Assembly: GCA_020628375.1 (NCBI GenBank) | Contig: JAHDFD010000006.1 | Coordinates: 60,100-124,099, forward strand | DNA length: 64,000 nt | From: Chitinophagales bacterium | GTDB taxonomy: Bacteria > Bacteroidota > Bacteroidia > Chitinophagales > UBA2359 | Reading direction: 5' to 3' | Shown: positions 46,901 through 53,700 of the stretch, piece by piece | Numbering within the stretch: position 1 is the stretch's first letter | Layout: the number at the start of each line of letters is the position of its first letter | Notes under the pieces: model-generated | Told to the model about the DNA's origin: nothing | Seen by the model: the letters and a program-made list of their open reading frames with translations, nothing else | Database searches by the model: none | Made by a program: the position numbers and the translations under genes

Positions 46901-48658
46901 AACACCACCGGAGTTAATAGATTGAGTCGGATCAAATGCGGCAGACATTACTTCGCCTGTTCCTAATAACATGGCTAAACCTCCTAAAGCAGTTTCCTGA
47001 TGATTATCACCTTCCCAATCATCACCACAATAGAATTCTCCACCATTTATACCTTGTCCGTTTCCAACACCACAACCAACAGGTGCGTCGGTAATTCCGG
47101 GAAACTGACCATTACTTTCCATAACCCAATTAGTACCACTCCATTGTGCTCTTAAAATATCACCACCAGAAAAGGCACTGTATAAATTCTGATCCGGTGC
47201 AGGATAGAAGAAGTTTCTATAACCACCCTGGAAACCAGAACGATCAAGCATTCCAATAACCATAGAACCATCACCATCAAACTCAATATCTGCAAAAATT
47301 GGTTGAGGGTCAATAATACTACTTCCAAAAGTTTCAGGATAATCAGCTGCCCAAGGTCCCCATTCACATCCGAATGTCCCGTTAGTACAACCTTTAGTTC
47401 CTGATGCTGTTTCTATTGTCCAATCCAATACCGGTGTCCATGTTGCTGGTTCAGTAAACTCATATACTGTAGCTGTTAGCTCTCCATTTCCAGATTCGCC
47501 ACTACAAACAGTACCAACAAAAACACGTCCACGCCATGTTGTTACTGCCCAAGGTCGAGCATCATCTGCATTCATACATGGTGAAGGAATACTAAAAGTA
47601 CTCACATCATCACAGCTTACATTCGGCTTTGCCGGATCGTTTATAAAAATTTTGTGTAAAGAACGGTCGTTCAAGTTAACGACATATAAATAAGATTCAT
47701 CGGCAGATAAAGCAATTCCTCCTAATCCCATTTTTCCAGTATTTAATATACCTCCATCATCATGGGCAGGAGCTGTTTTATTTCCAGATAAACCTTCATG
47801 TGGATCAACACCTGTATTAATGGCATCACCACAGATTGAGTTTAAATCTATATAATTTGTGATTGGTGGGTTATCAGCTGAATTGGTAATATCTACTTTA
47901 TAGATACCTCCGGTACCAAGCGGTCCGTAACCAACATGACTTCTTAAAACTGAAGCAGCAAATAACTGTTTTGACTTATTCTGGTAAGTTATTCCCCAAA
48001 CACTTCCCATTTCCTCACCTTCTGCCATGTGATGTAGTTGAGCGTCATTAGCATCACCACTTGAAGAATAGTCGAATCCTACTAAAACATCGGCATCTGC
48101 TGCACAATTTTTAGGATTGATAAGATCTTCACAAGATGCTAAAGGATCACCTGCAACATAACAAGGTACTACGACCTTAGGATCTAATTCACAGTAATCG
48201 GAAGGGTGATTGATTGCGAAATTAACTGCATTTGCACCACAATTAACGAATGCAACCGATGCAACAGCATCTCCATTTCCAATCGTACTACAATAGTAGT
48301 CATCGTCTGTTGAAGCCGTTTGTGAATTAAAGGCATCTAAACCGAATTCGATTCTTACCTGTCCATTACATTCTAAAAAGGTAAGCTGATAGCTACCATC
48401 GGAAGCGGTTGTTGTAGTTGCTGTATTACCATTCTGGTCAACACCTGTAACAGTCATACCTGCAAGTCCGTGTTCTGCACTTCCCATAAATCCATCGCTA
48501 TTATAATCGCGATAAACGGTTCCGGAAACCTGTGCAAAAATATCAGGGCTAAATAGTAATGAAAACACTAGCAAACCAACGCAGGTTAGCATGCTGCGTT
48601 TAGTTAACCAAGCCAAGTTTTTTCTTGAGTTAGTGTAATTATTATCCATGATTATCAT
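34997..48658 (-). CDS. Giant SprB-like T9SS type B adhesin, 4553 residues
   Basis: This is a secreted surface adhesin. A long signal peptide ends near residue 43 (SPDIFAQ). Domains in order: SdrD-like (44-135); propeller-like head with many Gly/Asp loops (150-630); SdrD-like (637-765); two DUF11 (768-1015); about 18 SprB-like repeats of 80 residues (1020-2475), 14 of them closely alike; a PLPG module (2484-2580); SdrD-like (2600-2700); PLPG modules (2711-2802 and 3019-3108) around further beta domains; 14 Ig-like Big_9-type repeats (3109-4461) with NDSDP and TYTPxxGFxG motifs. A type B sorting domain closes it (4462-4553: NGISPNGDGINDVFN, FNRWGNEV, NDVPDGTYFYVI). The start could also be the ATG at 48649. 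The preceding PorP/SprF gene probably assists export. It likely serves gliding or adhesion. Confidence 0.93.
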   Translation of the reverse strand: MIIMDNNYTNSRKNLAWLTKRSMLTCVGLLVFSLLFSPDIFAQVSGTVYRDYNSDGFMGSAEHGLAGMTVTGVDQNGNTATTTTASDGSYQLTFLECNGQVRIEFGLDAFNSQTASTDDDYYCSTIGNGDAVASVAFVNCGANAVNFAINHPSDYCELDPKVVVPCYVAGDPLASCEDLINPKNCAADADVLVGFDYSSSGDANDAQLHHMAEGEEMGSVWGITYQNKSKQLFAASVLRSHVGYGPLGTGGIYKVDITNSADNPPITNYIDLNSICGDAINTGVDPHEGLSGNKTAPAHDDGGILNTGKMGLGGIALSADESYLYVVNLNDRSLHKIFINDPAKPNVSCDDVSTFSIPSPCMNADDARPWAVTTWRGRVFVGTVCSGESGNGELTATVYEFTEPATWTPVLDWTIETASGTKGCTNGTFGCEWGPWAADYPETFGSSIIDPQPIFADIEFDGDGSMVIGMLDRSGFQGGYRNFFYPAPDQNLYSAFSGGDILRAQWSGTNWVMESNGQFPGITDAPVGCGVGNGQGINGGEFYCGDDWEGDNHQETALGGLAMLLGTGEVMSAAFDPTQSINSGGVQKYQNNDGSNILDGPDRNSDDFAVYHNAEQGTFGKATGIGDVELLCGVAPLEIGNLVWQDLNGNGIQDAGEPGIAGVTVGLYDASGNLVATTTTDADGSYYFNDSNVTAGVQPNSSYTIQIESGNFSGVGNLNGFSVTATNASSDVLDSDGINNGNGIAVTINTGDNGQSDHSIDFGFIDQIDLTIDKTADVSSVNIGDLVTYTITVTNEGAGTATGIQVSEAFPAGVTVQSENTSQGDLSADDIWNVGTLDAGNSATLTVIVQVNTFGDIINTAEIISHDQDDVDSTPNNQDANEDDIDTVVINSQQVDLELTKTANVSGDIQVGDSFAYTISVINQGPSTATGVTVSDVLPTQVQYLSASTTAYDNTTGIWSIGTLLAGETTTLTIQVSVLQEGTITNTAQVETTNESDIDSTPNNDDPNEDDQDSVTINANPNFDCSLFQIISAESNPVACEGTSLGSLLVLLEGGTAPYTYSLDNGAEAISNGGSLSINGLTIGNHSIQISDANNCTTTYSFTINQTPNPVVSIAGNIPASCGGANGNVSLNVDGAGNLTVTLSNGVTQTGNSGVFVFDGLSGGTYTATITDGNSCTSSLNISVNESAAPEIALVNSDPGVCGEPNGTLSFSIIGDGSMTISLDSGQSFSGFSGTYEFKNLAGGQYIATVTDANGCSSSVNANVEVTNGPSISIAGTNAANCDNPDGGIDLIISGEGNLTITMNNGAIQSGNSGTYSFDNLPAGSYTATVTDGQGCTASISTTINENAAPVISFESTNAAACGDDNGALSFTITGDDFLTISLNNGLSQTGSSGTYVFENLPGGSYTATVADANGCTASVSTVVGELDPPSISLNDTDGAICGNANGAISVSVEGEGTLNISLNNGQSFSGNAGTYDFDGLAGGSYTVTVTDENACFASVDANIGDVAGPTVTIDGTETDDCGSGLGEVSFTVSGTGILEVELIPNGVSLGEGQTLTVNEGTYQFTGLSASDYIITVTDSNGCTTSTNVTITASTNPVITLVNTDLATCGNDNGAFSVEVSGSGTLSIDLNSGETQSGTAGTYSFSNLSAGSYTATVSDANGCEASLSIAISETEAPAVTVSNTSDAACDNATGTMSLSVVGGNDMTISLNDGQTQSGGEGTYTFSGLSAGTYTATVSDANGCSASVTATVGETSAPTINISNTANASCGDDNGTISVSIQGSGTMSISLNNGETQNGASGTYTFSNLSAGTYTAEVSDGNGCSAAATVTISETAGPSINIASTQNATCGSGNGAISVSTSGADGIMTVSLNNGETASVNEGVIYTFDGLAPGSYTATVTDINNCSDTATVTVGETAGPTINIASTEDAACGNTNGSIIVNVSGSDLVVVLDNGMSQSGDAGSYSFNNLGAGSYTATVTDGGGCSSTATATISQDDGPSLSVLSTNDAACGDDNGSFSLSVSGDGNMTVTLDNGMTQSGFEGIFNFTDLGSGTYNATVSDENGCTATATATVSQADGPSAGIAATSDAACGENNGSLSVQVNGNGIMTITLNDGTSQTGADGTYTFDNLSGGNYTVTVTDENGCNDTTTGTIDQANGPSITVSTTTPEACGNASGSIIVLVNGSGELTISASNGQSFNGTAGTYQFTDMTAGSYTLTVSDNSGCSASSSVNVDSVNETFDIAVGVTTDANCDGANNGSIELIIDDVEDYTVSWQGAGSGTQVNNPIITGLAGGSYTITVTNLATSCVATVQASISNLQSINYVANPVAASCAGQSDGGITVSISTSDGTGMTVDFGEGTSVSVENAETEFVSLEAGTYNVAFIDEAGCVLFEEITVPGPTSIDFEVITTDAEGCDASNGSASLAISGGSGNYDLIFNGSSVGGTTINGLSEGTYTASLVDGNCGEYAVSFSIGENCEPTVEENDPPCSYVEELCTLNQTAFEYCVTAEGCDPNGDNIFITEVHSLYDCTLTILDDHCFNYLPLPGFINQVDEVTVTICDDGTPTLCSVIILSVAVGEECPDDPIGTTDDPADTGTDDDPTDDPGTITESSISGTVWSDFNENGNLDNNEIGLLDIIVVLTYPNGSTQTTVTNVTGDYLFDDLAAGTYTVEAFVPNGFVLTTVGSYTIELGANEDSTNNDFGIHQPPSTSIPCEDTLKYCLEPLTEMVVCAPNCLASGADVVITETLSTYGCSIYEVNDTCVRYLPLPGFLGNDYVIMTVCDTETESDCYLLILDIFVSAEGCDSPVAVQDEACVLNGVTTINPIVNDSHPLGLDFSITEVGDANFGITSLNENGIITYQAGSGFSAGDSFSYTICDSQGLCDQALVVITPCPNTDCDAFAGAFVTPDPAVSADGQTLTPNVTGQQSDTGFIYAYVLTTDINANDGILYDIVDVNTTGTFNLNNYPYETYNVHGLSFEGSFEDLMGLEASSGEQVLAAIEAGAICADLVVPGYQVSVPETDCISQQEICAEPTVLIEICPEFCDIDDVSEIVNTITTFNCSVNINSNNPLCVEYIALPGYVGLDSLFIIGANSIGQMDTSLFYINVGSCFAPNAENDIYSIDEEEIPFTFNPLNNDSDPCNRALTPSLLLAPEVGEVVINDDGSFTYTAPEGYEGTVTFTYQICNDCNDPMCDEAVVSITIEGDTPPIVMPNAEPDIITTILDADVTFDVLANDSGNGLVLADFTQPNSGTLVLNEDGTFTYTPEEGFTGTIYFEYTVCDENDFCDTAIVSITVFDAPNQAPTTNNDQAVTTTDSPVIIDVLANDSDPENGELTITDVIQPDSCGVVNIIADGSLLEFVPDETCDPQDVEFEYIVCDLEGACDTATVVVAVGLPEPSNNAPEANDDVVEVNMNNTMSINVLSNDSDPDGDVLTVTSLAGGPENGTAEIDPLTGEIIYTPDTDFVGIDNLLYIVCDDGMPVLCDTAHIEINVGFTGDGPTANEDLASTEGGDSVTIDVLANDEGTEISVTEVTQPANGTVEINPDGTITYTPDEGFIGDDYFTYTVCDAFNLCDTAVVGVQVLDPSVNLAPVGGNDVYVLENCDPVELDVLANDVDPENEGLQILGFSSPDPCGSVELLDESQTLLYSPICDDECTTNPLSFIYIVCDDSGDFVCDTVDVVITFDPAPINNNPPTAVNDELVTGVDETIDFNVLDNDFDINPEDSLVVNSVTNPANGTVVWDEEGNITYTPNEGFEGEDNFFYVVCDTGFPVLCDTALVTIQVGIDTPNNVVANPDYIMTAVNSPVEIDVIANDEGEGITITGNTEPENGSILFDDIAGTFTYFPNPDFVGTDSFTYTVCDEDGNCDDSFVVIEVFDGPNMPPVGNNDVFSVTPGDTLTVDVLANDGDPENGDLTLTDVILDDDCLEAMIVENQLELIVSDAPECDSTQVSFEYVVCDAEEACDTVDVIVSIGTDVSNNPPTGVDEEYTIAPGETIDFNVLADDFDIDGDSIGVSSLTDPANGIAIWDADGSVTYTPDSGFTGNDYISYILCDDGSPILCDTAFVDIFVDPSLAGEGPNLDPDVVVTPLNTPVEIDVLANDEGTGLVITEFTEPENGSLIFDEETQTFTYFPEEGFCDEDFFFYTACDVNNQCDSTLVSIDVLCEDENVPPVAGNDIVEMPDSLETICFDVLANDYDANGDTLIITNVTNAQFGIAVFNLNEDGEPELCYTLSEEVSDTLDVFEYIVCDGFLPAGQCDTAQVVIQIGDAEITNLPPMAEDDDATTNVGTPVSICVGDNDTDPNEGDELTVVLLNDPINGDVELDENGCVVYTPDSGFSGTDYFPYAICDNGIPFMCDTAYVTIEVVEGDINAEDDTASTFNGQSVTVDILDNDTPSDLEDLTNVTIVTDPVNGTVFIDTDGTLVYTPNEGFLGTDSLVYEICIDELCDQATVFITVEGCELTLKNGISPNGDGINDVFNIPGLEDCYGQNDPELIVFNRWGNEVARIKGYTGRVVDAWDGTWKGNDVPDGTYFYVILLNTGNKDDNLNGFLEVLR
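35275..39340 (-). repeat. Array of 14 Ig-like (Big_9-type) repeats with period-three order
   Basis: Fourteen units of 90-100 codons show DVLANDSDP near the start, NGTVxxxxDGTxTYTP in the middle and FxYxVCD...CDTAxVxIxV at the end. The units fall into three subtypes repeated four times in the same order. One is short with ANDEG, one has DPENG plus an internal Cys pair, and one ends PVLCDTA. One unlike unit flanks the array at each end. Conserved VCD...CDT cysteines suggest one disulfide per unit. Confidence 0.8.
41960..45345 (-). repeat. Tandem SprB-like repeat array inside the giant adhesin
   Basis: Fourteen consecutive units of about 80 codons show the consensus C(G/D)xxNGxxxxxxxGxGxxTISLNNG, then GTYxFxNLxAGSYTATVTD, then NGCxASxxxTIxE. 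Each unit has two cysteines, one near the start and one in NGC, that could form a disulfide. The classic SprB motif PYTYxW is absent and is replaced by TISLNNGxTQSG. Units differ at many positions, so this is an old array rather than a recent expansion. Confidence 0.85.
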
Positions 48659-48707
48659 TTTTAAGTTAGTTAGTCGGATTCTTATGCTTTTCTCTTGTAT
48701 ATGTTAG

Positions 48708-49637
48708 TTAGAAGTAACGTGGTGTAACAACACGTTCGTTACCGAATCCAAAGTCAATTCCTATAAAAACTTCGTGGCTACCTGCGTTAAAGTCAGCTAA
48801 TTTGGTTAAAGTAAAATCGTAAGCGTAGCCGACTCTGAGATTTCTATTTACCTGCAATGCGGCTAATAGGTTAAAGGCATCATTGGTACGGTAAGTACCA
48901 CCAACCCAAAGTGTTTCTCTGATCAAAAGGTTTAAATTAATATCGGCTATTAATGGTGCTTTAGATGGAATAGATTTAAGTAAAACTGATGGTTTAAGTT
49001 TTAAATCATTAGCCACAGGAATAATTAATCCACCACCTAATATATAATGGCGATCCTGGTTCGCTAATTTAGTAATTGATCCTAAATCATTATTTATCAG
49101 ATGTGGTACAGAAAAAGATAAATAGTAATTTCTGGTATAGAAATAAAGACCGAATCCAAAGTTAGGATTCAATTTATTTTCTATATCATTGAAGGTAGGA
49201 TCTCCACCATCAACCCCAGAATCTATTTCTGTAAAATCGGAACGGTATTGCGAAACACCTCCCTGAAGGGCAACCGACATTTTCGCTTTATTACCAAGTA
49301 AAAAGCGATATGCGTACATTAAGTTAATGGTTGCAATATCGTGAACACCTACTCTATCGAATTCTGCTGAAAGTCCCAGACCTACCTTCTCTCTGACAGG
49401 CATGTGAACGTTAAAAACAAAATCTTCCGGAGCCCCTTCAATTTTTCCAGCCCACTGATTTCTATATAATAATAATGCACTAACCGCTTCTCGTGTTCCT
49501 GCATACGCCGGATTATAACCGAGTGTATTGAACATGAAATGCGTATATTGTGCATCTTGTTGCGCATTCAGTGCATTAGGCATAGCCAAGGCTATCATTC
49601 CTAAAATGACCAACAGAAAGTTAATTAGCTTTTTCAT
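48708..49637 (-). CDS. PorP/SprF family outer-membrane protein
   Basis: The start is ATG at 49637 (309 residues), which opens the signal peptide MKKLINFLLVILGMIALAMP...NAQ; a GTG seven codons upstream is less likely. The family hallmark QDAQYTHFMFNTLGYNPAYA is near the N-terminus, followed by beta-barrel-like strands and a terminal RVVTPRYF. PorP/SprF proteins are outer-membrane partners of T9SS type B adhesins. SprF is needed to deliver SprB to the surface in Flavobacterium. The gene lies 49 bases upstream of the giant adhesin gene on the same strand, so the two form a matched secretion unit. Confidence 0.95.
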   Translation of the reverse strand: MKKLINFLLVILGMIALAMPNALNAQQDAQYTHFMFNTLGYNPAYAGTREAVSALLLYRNQWAGKIEGAPEDFVFNVHMPVREKVGLGLSAEFDRVGVHDIATINLMYAYRFLLGNKAKMSVALQGGVSQYRSDFTEIDSGVDGGDPTFNDIENKLNPNFGFGLYFYTRNYYLSFSVPHLINNDLGSITKLANQDRHYILGGGLIIPVANDLKLKPSVLLKSIPSKAPLIADINLNLLIRETLWVGGTYRTNDAFNLLAALQVNRNLRVGYAYDFTLTKLADFNAGSHEVFIGIDFGFGNERVVTPRYF

Positions 49638-50048
49638 CTGATAAATATTTATTTTCACAGGTCAAATGAAAGTTTTCAAATACTTTTTATTGAGACTTTC
49701 ATTTAAGTAAAATTCTTTTTAATTAATTAAAAAACCACAATTACCATGCTAAGGGAATGCATTCTCTACAATAGTTAAAGAATGTCTTTCAGCTCACATT
49801 CTATGAGGTTTTTTACTTAATTTCATTAGCATCTCACAGCTACTTAATCAATCGGTGTGCCAATTTTTAAGTAATTACTGAAAAGTATTTAATTTCAATA
49901 GTCAAATCACTATCAAATGATGTACTAAAATGTATCCAAAATACTTAGGAGATACCCGAAGATGTGTACGAAAAAAGCGGTGTTAAGTTTGAATTATAGA
50001 TAAAAAACCGGGGTGAGATCAAAGATTTGAATTATTAAAGTAGTTTGT
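49638..50048. other. Intergenic region upstream of the PorP/SprF gene
   Basis: This 411-base AT-rich gap holds the leader of the PorP/SprF-adhesin operon and the 3' end of the next operon. Visible structures are an inverted repeat AAATGAAAGT (49664-49673) with ACTTTCATTT (49695-49704), and a small hairpin AGAATGT/ACATTCT around 49780-49802. No convincing TAnnTTTG promoter and no open reading frame were found. Confidence 0.5.
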
Positions 50049-50264
50049 CTAAAACAATCCTCCACATATACCTGCACCAATTACAAAGTACACGCCTGAA
50101 AAGATGAAAAGTTTCTTGGCTAAATCGGGATTTTTCTTTCTTATGAACAAACCAACAATAATACAAATGATCGCAGGACTATGGCATAACAAATACATAC
50201 CTAATATAAAGACTGCCAAGCCGTCCATATTGCCAACTTCCAATAAATAAACTGAATCTATCAT
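50049..50264 (-). CDS. Small two-helix membrane protein, unknown function
   Basis: This 71-residue protein has two hydrophobic helices (AVFILGMYLLCHSPAIICII and KLFIFSGVYFVIGAGICGG) around a basic turn RKKNPDLAKK. Its start codon overlaps the stop of the radical SAM gene in an ATGA arrangement, which points to translational coupling and a shared role. No family was recognised. Confidence 0.7.
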   Translation of the reverse strand: MIDSVYLLEVGNMDGLAVFILGMYLLCHSPAIICIIVGLFIRKKNPDLAKKLFIFSGVYFVIGAGICGGLF

Positions 50265-51655
50265 TCGTATATTTTTTTAAGTTCTTCAAGACGTTTCTGT
50301 TTATCATCTCTGTAAAACAAATTCATCGTTTCAAAGGGAATTATCTTATAATCTTTATTTACGATGTGTACACAAGATTTTTTAATTGCTCTTACATCAA
50401 AGTTATACGCATCTACGAATTGCATGATAATAATTCTGAAAAGATTATCGTACTTAAGTTCAGGAGCTTCTATTTTTGGTAAACAACAAAGAATACCATT
50501 AAGATTTTCGCTTGCAACTTCAACAGAATTTCCAGTGCTGAACAGGTCGATCATTTTTCCTTTCAAAACAACATCCTGTTCATAAACAATGGTATTTTTA
50601 GTATCATCCAAAAGATCAGCAGGATCGATATAACGTGTTAAGGGATAAACTTCGTCATCTAATTTGAGCGCATAAGCCATTGCCAGCGCATCGGGATTAC
50701 AAGGCACTGGAATAATATCATTTTCATTGAATATTAAAGTTTGTTGCAGTATTTTTCGTCGTACCTCACTCAGCGTTAAACGATCTGTTTGAGGATTAAA
50801 ATTTTCTAAACGACCTGCAATCTGTGTTGGTTGAAAGGTAACCCCTCTGACACATTTCTGAGCAAGCGCATGTTCAATTATGCTGCCAATTTCATCATCA
50901 TTCAAATGATTTTGTAGTGTAACAACCAATGTTGTAGATAAATTCAATTCATTCAAATGCTCAATGGCTTTCTTTCTTACTTGTCGTAGATCCTTACCTC
51001 TTAATTGTTCCAGTACTTCTTTCTTAAATGAATCGAATTGTAAATAAATTTCGAATCGAGGTGCGTAAGTTTTAAGTTTCTCTGCGAATTTAAAATCATT
51101 CGCTATTTTAACTCCATTAGTATTGAGCATCAGGTGTTTAATAGGTAGTGATTTTGCATAATCGAGTATGGCAAAAAAATCGGGATGTATGGTTGGTTCA
51201 CCTCCACTTATCTGAACGACATCGGGTTCGCCTTCATTTTCGACTATCGTGTCCAGCATTTTTTTTATTTCCTCCAGCGTTCTGTGCCTTCCATATTTTG
51301 GAGAAGAGCCTGCGTAGCAAGTTGGGCATGTGAGATTACAGCGGTCTGTTACTTCAATTATCGAAAGACAGGAATGTTGTTCATGATCGGTACATAATCC
51401 ACAATCGTAAGGACAACCATAATGTGTTTTTGTATTGAATTTATAAGGTGTTTCTGAAGGTTTATTATAATTTCGAAGTCCTTTATAATATTCAATATCA
51501 TCGGCAATCAGCACTTTAAAGCTTCCATGTTCTTTACACCTTTTTAGCATAAACACCTTTTCATCTTCAAATACGATTTTGGCATCTATTCTTTTAAGGC
51601 ATTCAGGACAAAGGCTTAAAGTGAAATCGTAATAGGTATATTTCCTAGTTGGCAT
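50261..51655 (-). CDS. Radical SAM protein, tetraether-synthase-like (COG1964 type)
   Basis: This 464-residue protein has the radical SAM 4Fe-4S motif CNLTCPTC (Cys106, 110, 113) after IEVTDR, and the glycine-rich SAM motif ISGGEPTIHPDF. The N-terminal region carries extra cysteines (CPEC at 16-19, Cys40, CPYDCGLC at 81-88, Cys96) and KRCKEHGSF. The CPYDCGLCxxHxxxSC pattern matches COG1964 proteins, a group that includes the archaeal tetraether lipid synthase. The extra cysteines may bind further clusters or a zinc site. It overlaps the Lgt-like gene by 11 bases and the small membrane protein gene by four, forming a tight operon. A role in joining or modifying lipid chains is a hypothesis only. 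Confidence 0.85.
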   Translation of the reverse strand: MPTRKYTYYDFTLSLCPECLKRIDAKIVFEDEKVFMLKRCKEHGSFKVLIADDIEYYKGLRNYNKPSETPYKFNTKTHYGCPYDCGLCTDHEQHSCLSIIEVTDRCNLTCPTCYAGSSPKYGRHRTLEEIKKMLDTIVENEGEPDVVQISGGEPTIHPDFFAILDYAKSLPIKHLMLNTNGVKIANDFKFAEKLKTYAPRFEIYLQFDSFKKEVLEQLRGKDLRQVRKKAIEHLNELNLSTTLVVTLQNHLNDDEIGSIIEHALAQKCVRGVTFQPTQIAGRLENFNPQTDRLTLSEVRRKILQQTLIFNENDIIPVPCNPDALAMAYALKLDDEVYPLTRYIDPADLLDDTKNTIVYEQDVVLKGKMIDLFSTGNSVEVASENLNGILCCLPKIEAPELKYDNLFRIIIMQFVDAYNFDVRAIKKSCVHIVNKDYKIIPFETMNLFYRDDKQKRLEELKKIYE

Positions 51656-52403
51656 TTGTAAGCAATTTGTATATTGTTTTGTAATAATATAGGAAGCATA
51701 AGCAACATAGGATTTGAATACTACTTATTCCAAATATCAAAAATTCATTGGGCTTCAAGAATTCTATAAAGAAACGAAAGGTAAAGTAGGATAACATAAA
51801 ATATTTGAATAATTCTCCTGTTTGTAAGTTGTATTTAACACTCACTCTTTTCAAAAAGAAGAATAAGCATATCAGAAAGATCAGTTCGTATAAAGAGGTT
51901 GGATGTCTTAACAAACCATCGCCTAAGTCCATACCAAGAAAAAAGGTGGTTTCTTTACCATAAGTAAATTCTTTTATACCTGACAAAAAGCATCCAATCC
52001 GACCAATGAATATTCCCAGTATCAGAGGAAATACAAATAAGTCGCCAGAAGATCGTTTTTCTCCTATAATTTTCTTGGCACTTTCAACCCCAAGTAAACC
52101 TCCGAATAAAGCGCCCATTATTGTTTTAGCATTCAAAAAATGGTAGAGATATGCTAAGGAAAAAGGAAAAACTGGATTGATAAAAAAGCCCATGATTCTC
52201 GATCCCAGAAAAGCGCCAATGATGGCTCCCAAAATAATAGAATAACGATTTTGCGAATTTATATGATCGCCCTGCTTCTTTTTAAGATGTACATAGTATC
52301 GGTATGCAATGAAAAATGCCAGATATTCTAGCATCAAATGAATATTGATTTTAACACCAGCAATAATGGGTTCGTAGGGAATTGAGATCATATTTATGTA
52401 CAT
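51645..52403 (-). CDS. Lgt-family membrane protein without the catalytic histidine
   Basis: This 252-residue polytopic protein resembles prolipoprotein diacylglyceryl transferase. GIFIGRIGCFLSG, LRHPTSLYELIF and GELFKYFMLSYFTFRFFIEF match conserved Lgt blocks. In the block where Lgt enzymes have SFHGG, this protein reads TIMGALFGGLLGVESAKK, so the histidine reported as essential in E. coli Lgt is missing. It is probably not the housekeeping Lgt but a relative with another lipid-linked activity. It may start at 52403 or at an ATG four codons later (52391). Its start overlaps the end of umuC, and it precedes the radical SAM gene in the same transcript. Confidence 0.85.
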   Translation of the reverse strand: MYINMISIPYEPIIAGVKINIHLMLEYLAFFIAYRYYVHLKKKQGDHINSQNRYSIILGAIIGAFLGSRIMGFFINPVFPFSLAYLYHFLNAKTIMGALFGGLLGVESAKKIIGEKRSSGDLFVFPLILGIFIGRIGCFLSGIKEFTYGKETTFFLGMDLGDGLLRHPTSLYELIFLICLFFFLKRVSVKYNLQTGELFKYFMLSYFTFRFFIEFLKPNEFLIFGISSIQILCCLCFLYYYKTIYKLLTNAN

Positions 52404-53662
52404 GTAATCTCTATTAATTCATTCCAATTTGTAGTGTAGCGCTTCGAGATTCTTTCTTGCTTCATTTTCCAATAAGAACCTCCTATTCCCTGACTCAGCA
52501 ATCGTACTTTGCCACGCCCCATTCGTTCGTTCAGCATATCGATCGCTTCCATTAAGGGCGGATGTTTATCGTTGAGTTGATCGAAAATATTCAGCTGTAA
52601 ATTATCGGCAGGACATAGATCAATAGCAATTACTCCCGCCTTTTTATAATCATATCCTTGTCTAAAAATTTGTTTCAACCCTTTTTTCGCTGACTTTACC
52701 AGATCAATATTTGAATTACTTGCAGCAGGTAATTGTAAGATGATACTTTTTCTGTACTGAGGCAGATCTTGTCTGAAAGGGCTAGTTCGTATAAACACTA
52801 ATAAATTCCTGCAAACTGAATTCTGCTTTCTGAGTTTAGCAGCACAGGTTACAGCAAAGGTTGAAACTCTTTCTTCGAGTGTTTCCAATGATTGTATCGA
52901 AGGTGCAAAGCTTCTGGTCGTAGCAATACTTTTCTTTCTGACAAAATCATTTTCTGTACCTAACACCGAATGTCCTAACAATTCTTTTTTCAATCTGATT
53001 CCGGTAATAGACATATTGCGTTGAATCCAGGAATCTGGCAAATTGGTAAAATCATAGGCTGTGTGTACATTGACGTATTTCAATTTCTTCGTTAATTGTC
53101 TGCCAATTCCCCATACATCTTCTACTTTCAGCCAACGTAATGCTTTGATTCGTTTTTCTTCTGAATCAATTACATAAACATGTTGTGTTCTTACAGGAAA
53201 TTTACGGGCAATTTTATTCGCTACTTTTGCCAATGTTTTACTAGTAGCAAAACCTACACTTGTTGGTATTCCTGTTCCTTTTAAAACTTTATAGCGTAGT
53301 TCTTTACCATAACTATGATAATTTTTCGGTTGTGCTTTATGATATAACAGAAAGGCTTCGTCAATACTATAAATCTGTATTTCCGGACTATTGGCTTCCA
53401 AAATATTCATAACTCTCGCACTCATATCGCCATAAAGTGTAAAGTTTGAGGAATACAGTATTACATTATGTTGTTTGAATTCAGAAGCAAACTTAAAAGC
53501 AGGTGCTCCCATTGGAATTCCCAACGCTTTTACTTCATCACTTCTGGCAATGACACAACCATCGTTATTCGATAGTATAGCCAGTGGCTTGTTTCTCAAA
53601 TCGGGCTGAAAAACACGCTCACACGAAGCATAAAAGTTATTGCAATCTACTAAGGCGTACAC
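52394..53662 (-). CDS. umuC: DNA polymerase V catalytic subunit UmuC
   Basis: This is a Y-family translesion polymerase. The start is GTG at 53662, giving about 422 residues beginning VYALVDCNNFYASCERVF (the first Val read as Met), the normal start and length of UmuC. The longer frame would need a TTG inside umuD. Visible parts are the acidic residue in LVDCNNFYASCE, SNNDGCVIARSDE, SIDEAFLLYH (catalytic acids), TKTLAKVANKIARKF and VEDVWGIGRQLTKKL, and a C-terminal little-finger region. It works with UmuD, encoded 38 bases upstream. It should be SOS-induced, but no clear LexA box was found. The 3' end overlaps the Lgt-like gene by a few bases. Confidence 0.94.
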   Translation of the reverse strand: MYALVDCNNFYASCERVFQPDLRNKPLAILSNNDGCVIARSDEVKALGIPMGAPAFKFASEFKQHNVILYSSNFTLYGDMSARVMNILEANSPEIQIYSIDEAFLLYHKAQPKNYHSYGKELRYKVLKGTGIPTSVGFATSKTLAKVANKIARKFPVRTQHVYVIDSEEKRIKALRWLKVEDVWGIGRQLTKKLKYVNVHTAYDFTNLPDSWIQRNMSITGIRLKKELLGHSVLGTENDFVRKKSIATTRSFAPSIQSLETLEERVSTFAVTCAAKLRKQNSVCRNLLVFIRTSPFRQDLPQYRKSIILQLPAASNSNIDLVKSAKKGLKQIFRQGYDYKKAGVIAIDLCPADNLQLNIFDQLNDKHPPLMEAIDMLNERMGRGKVRLLSQGIGGSYWKMKQERISKRYTTNWNELIEITCT

Positions 53663-53700
53663 TTTTTTAGTTAATGAGTTTGTGAGTTTAAGAGTTGGGT

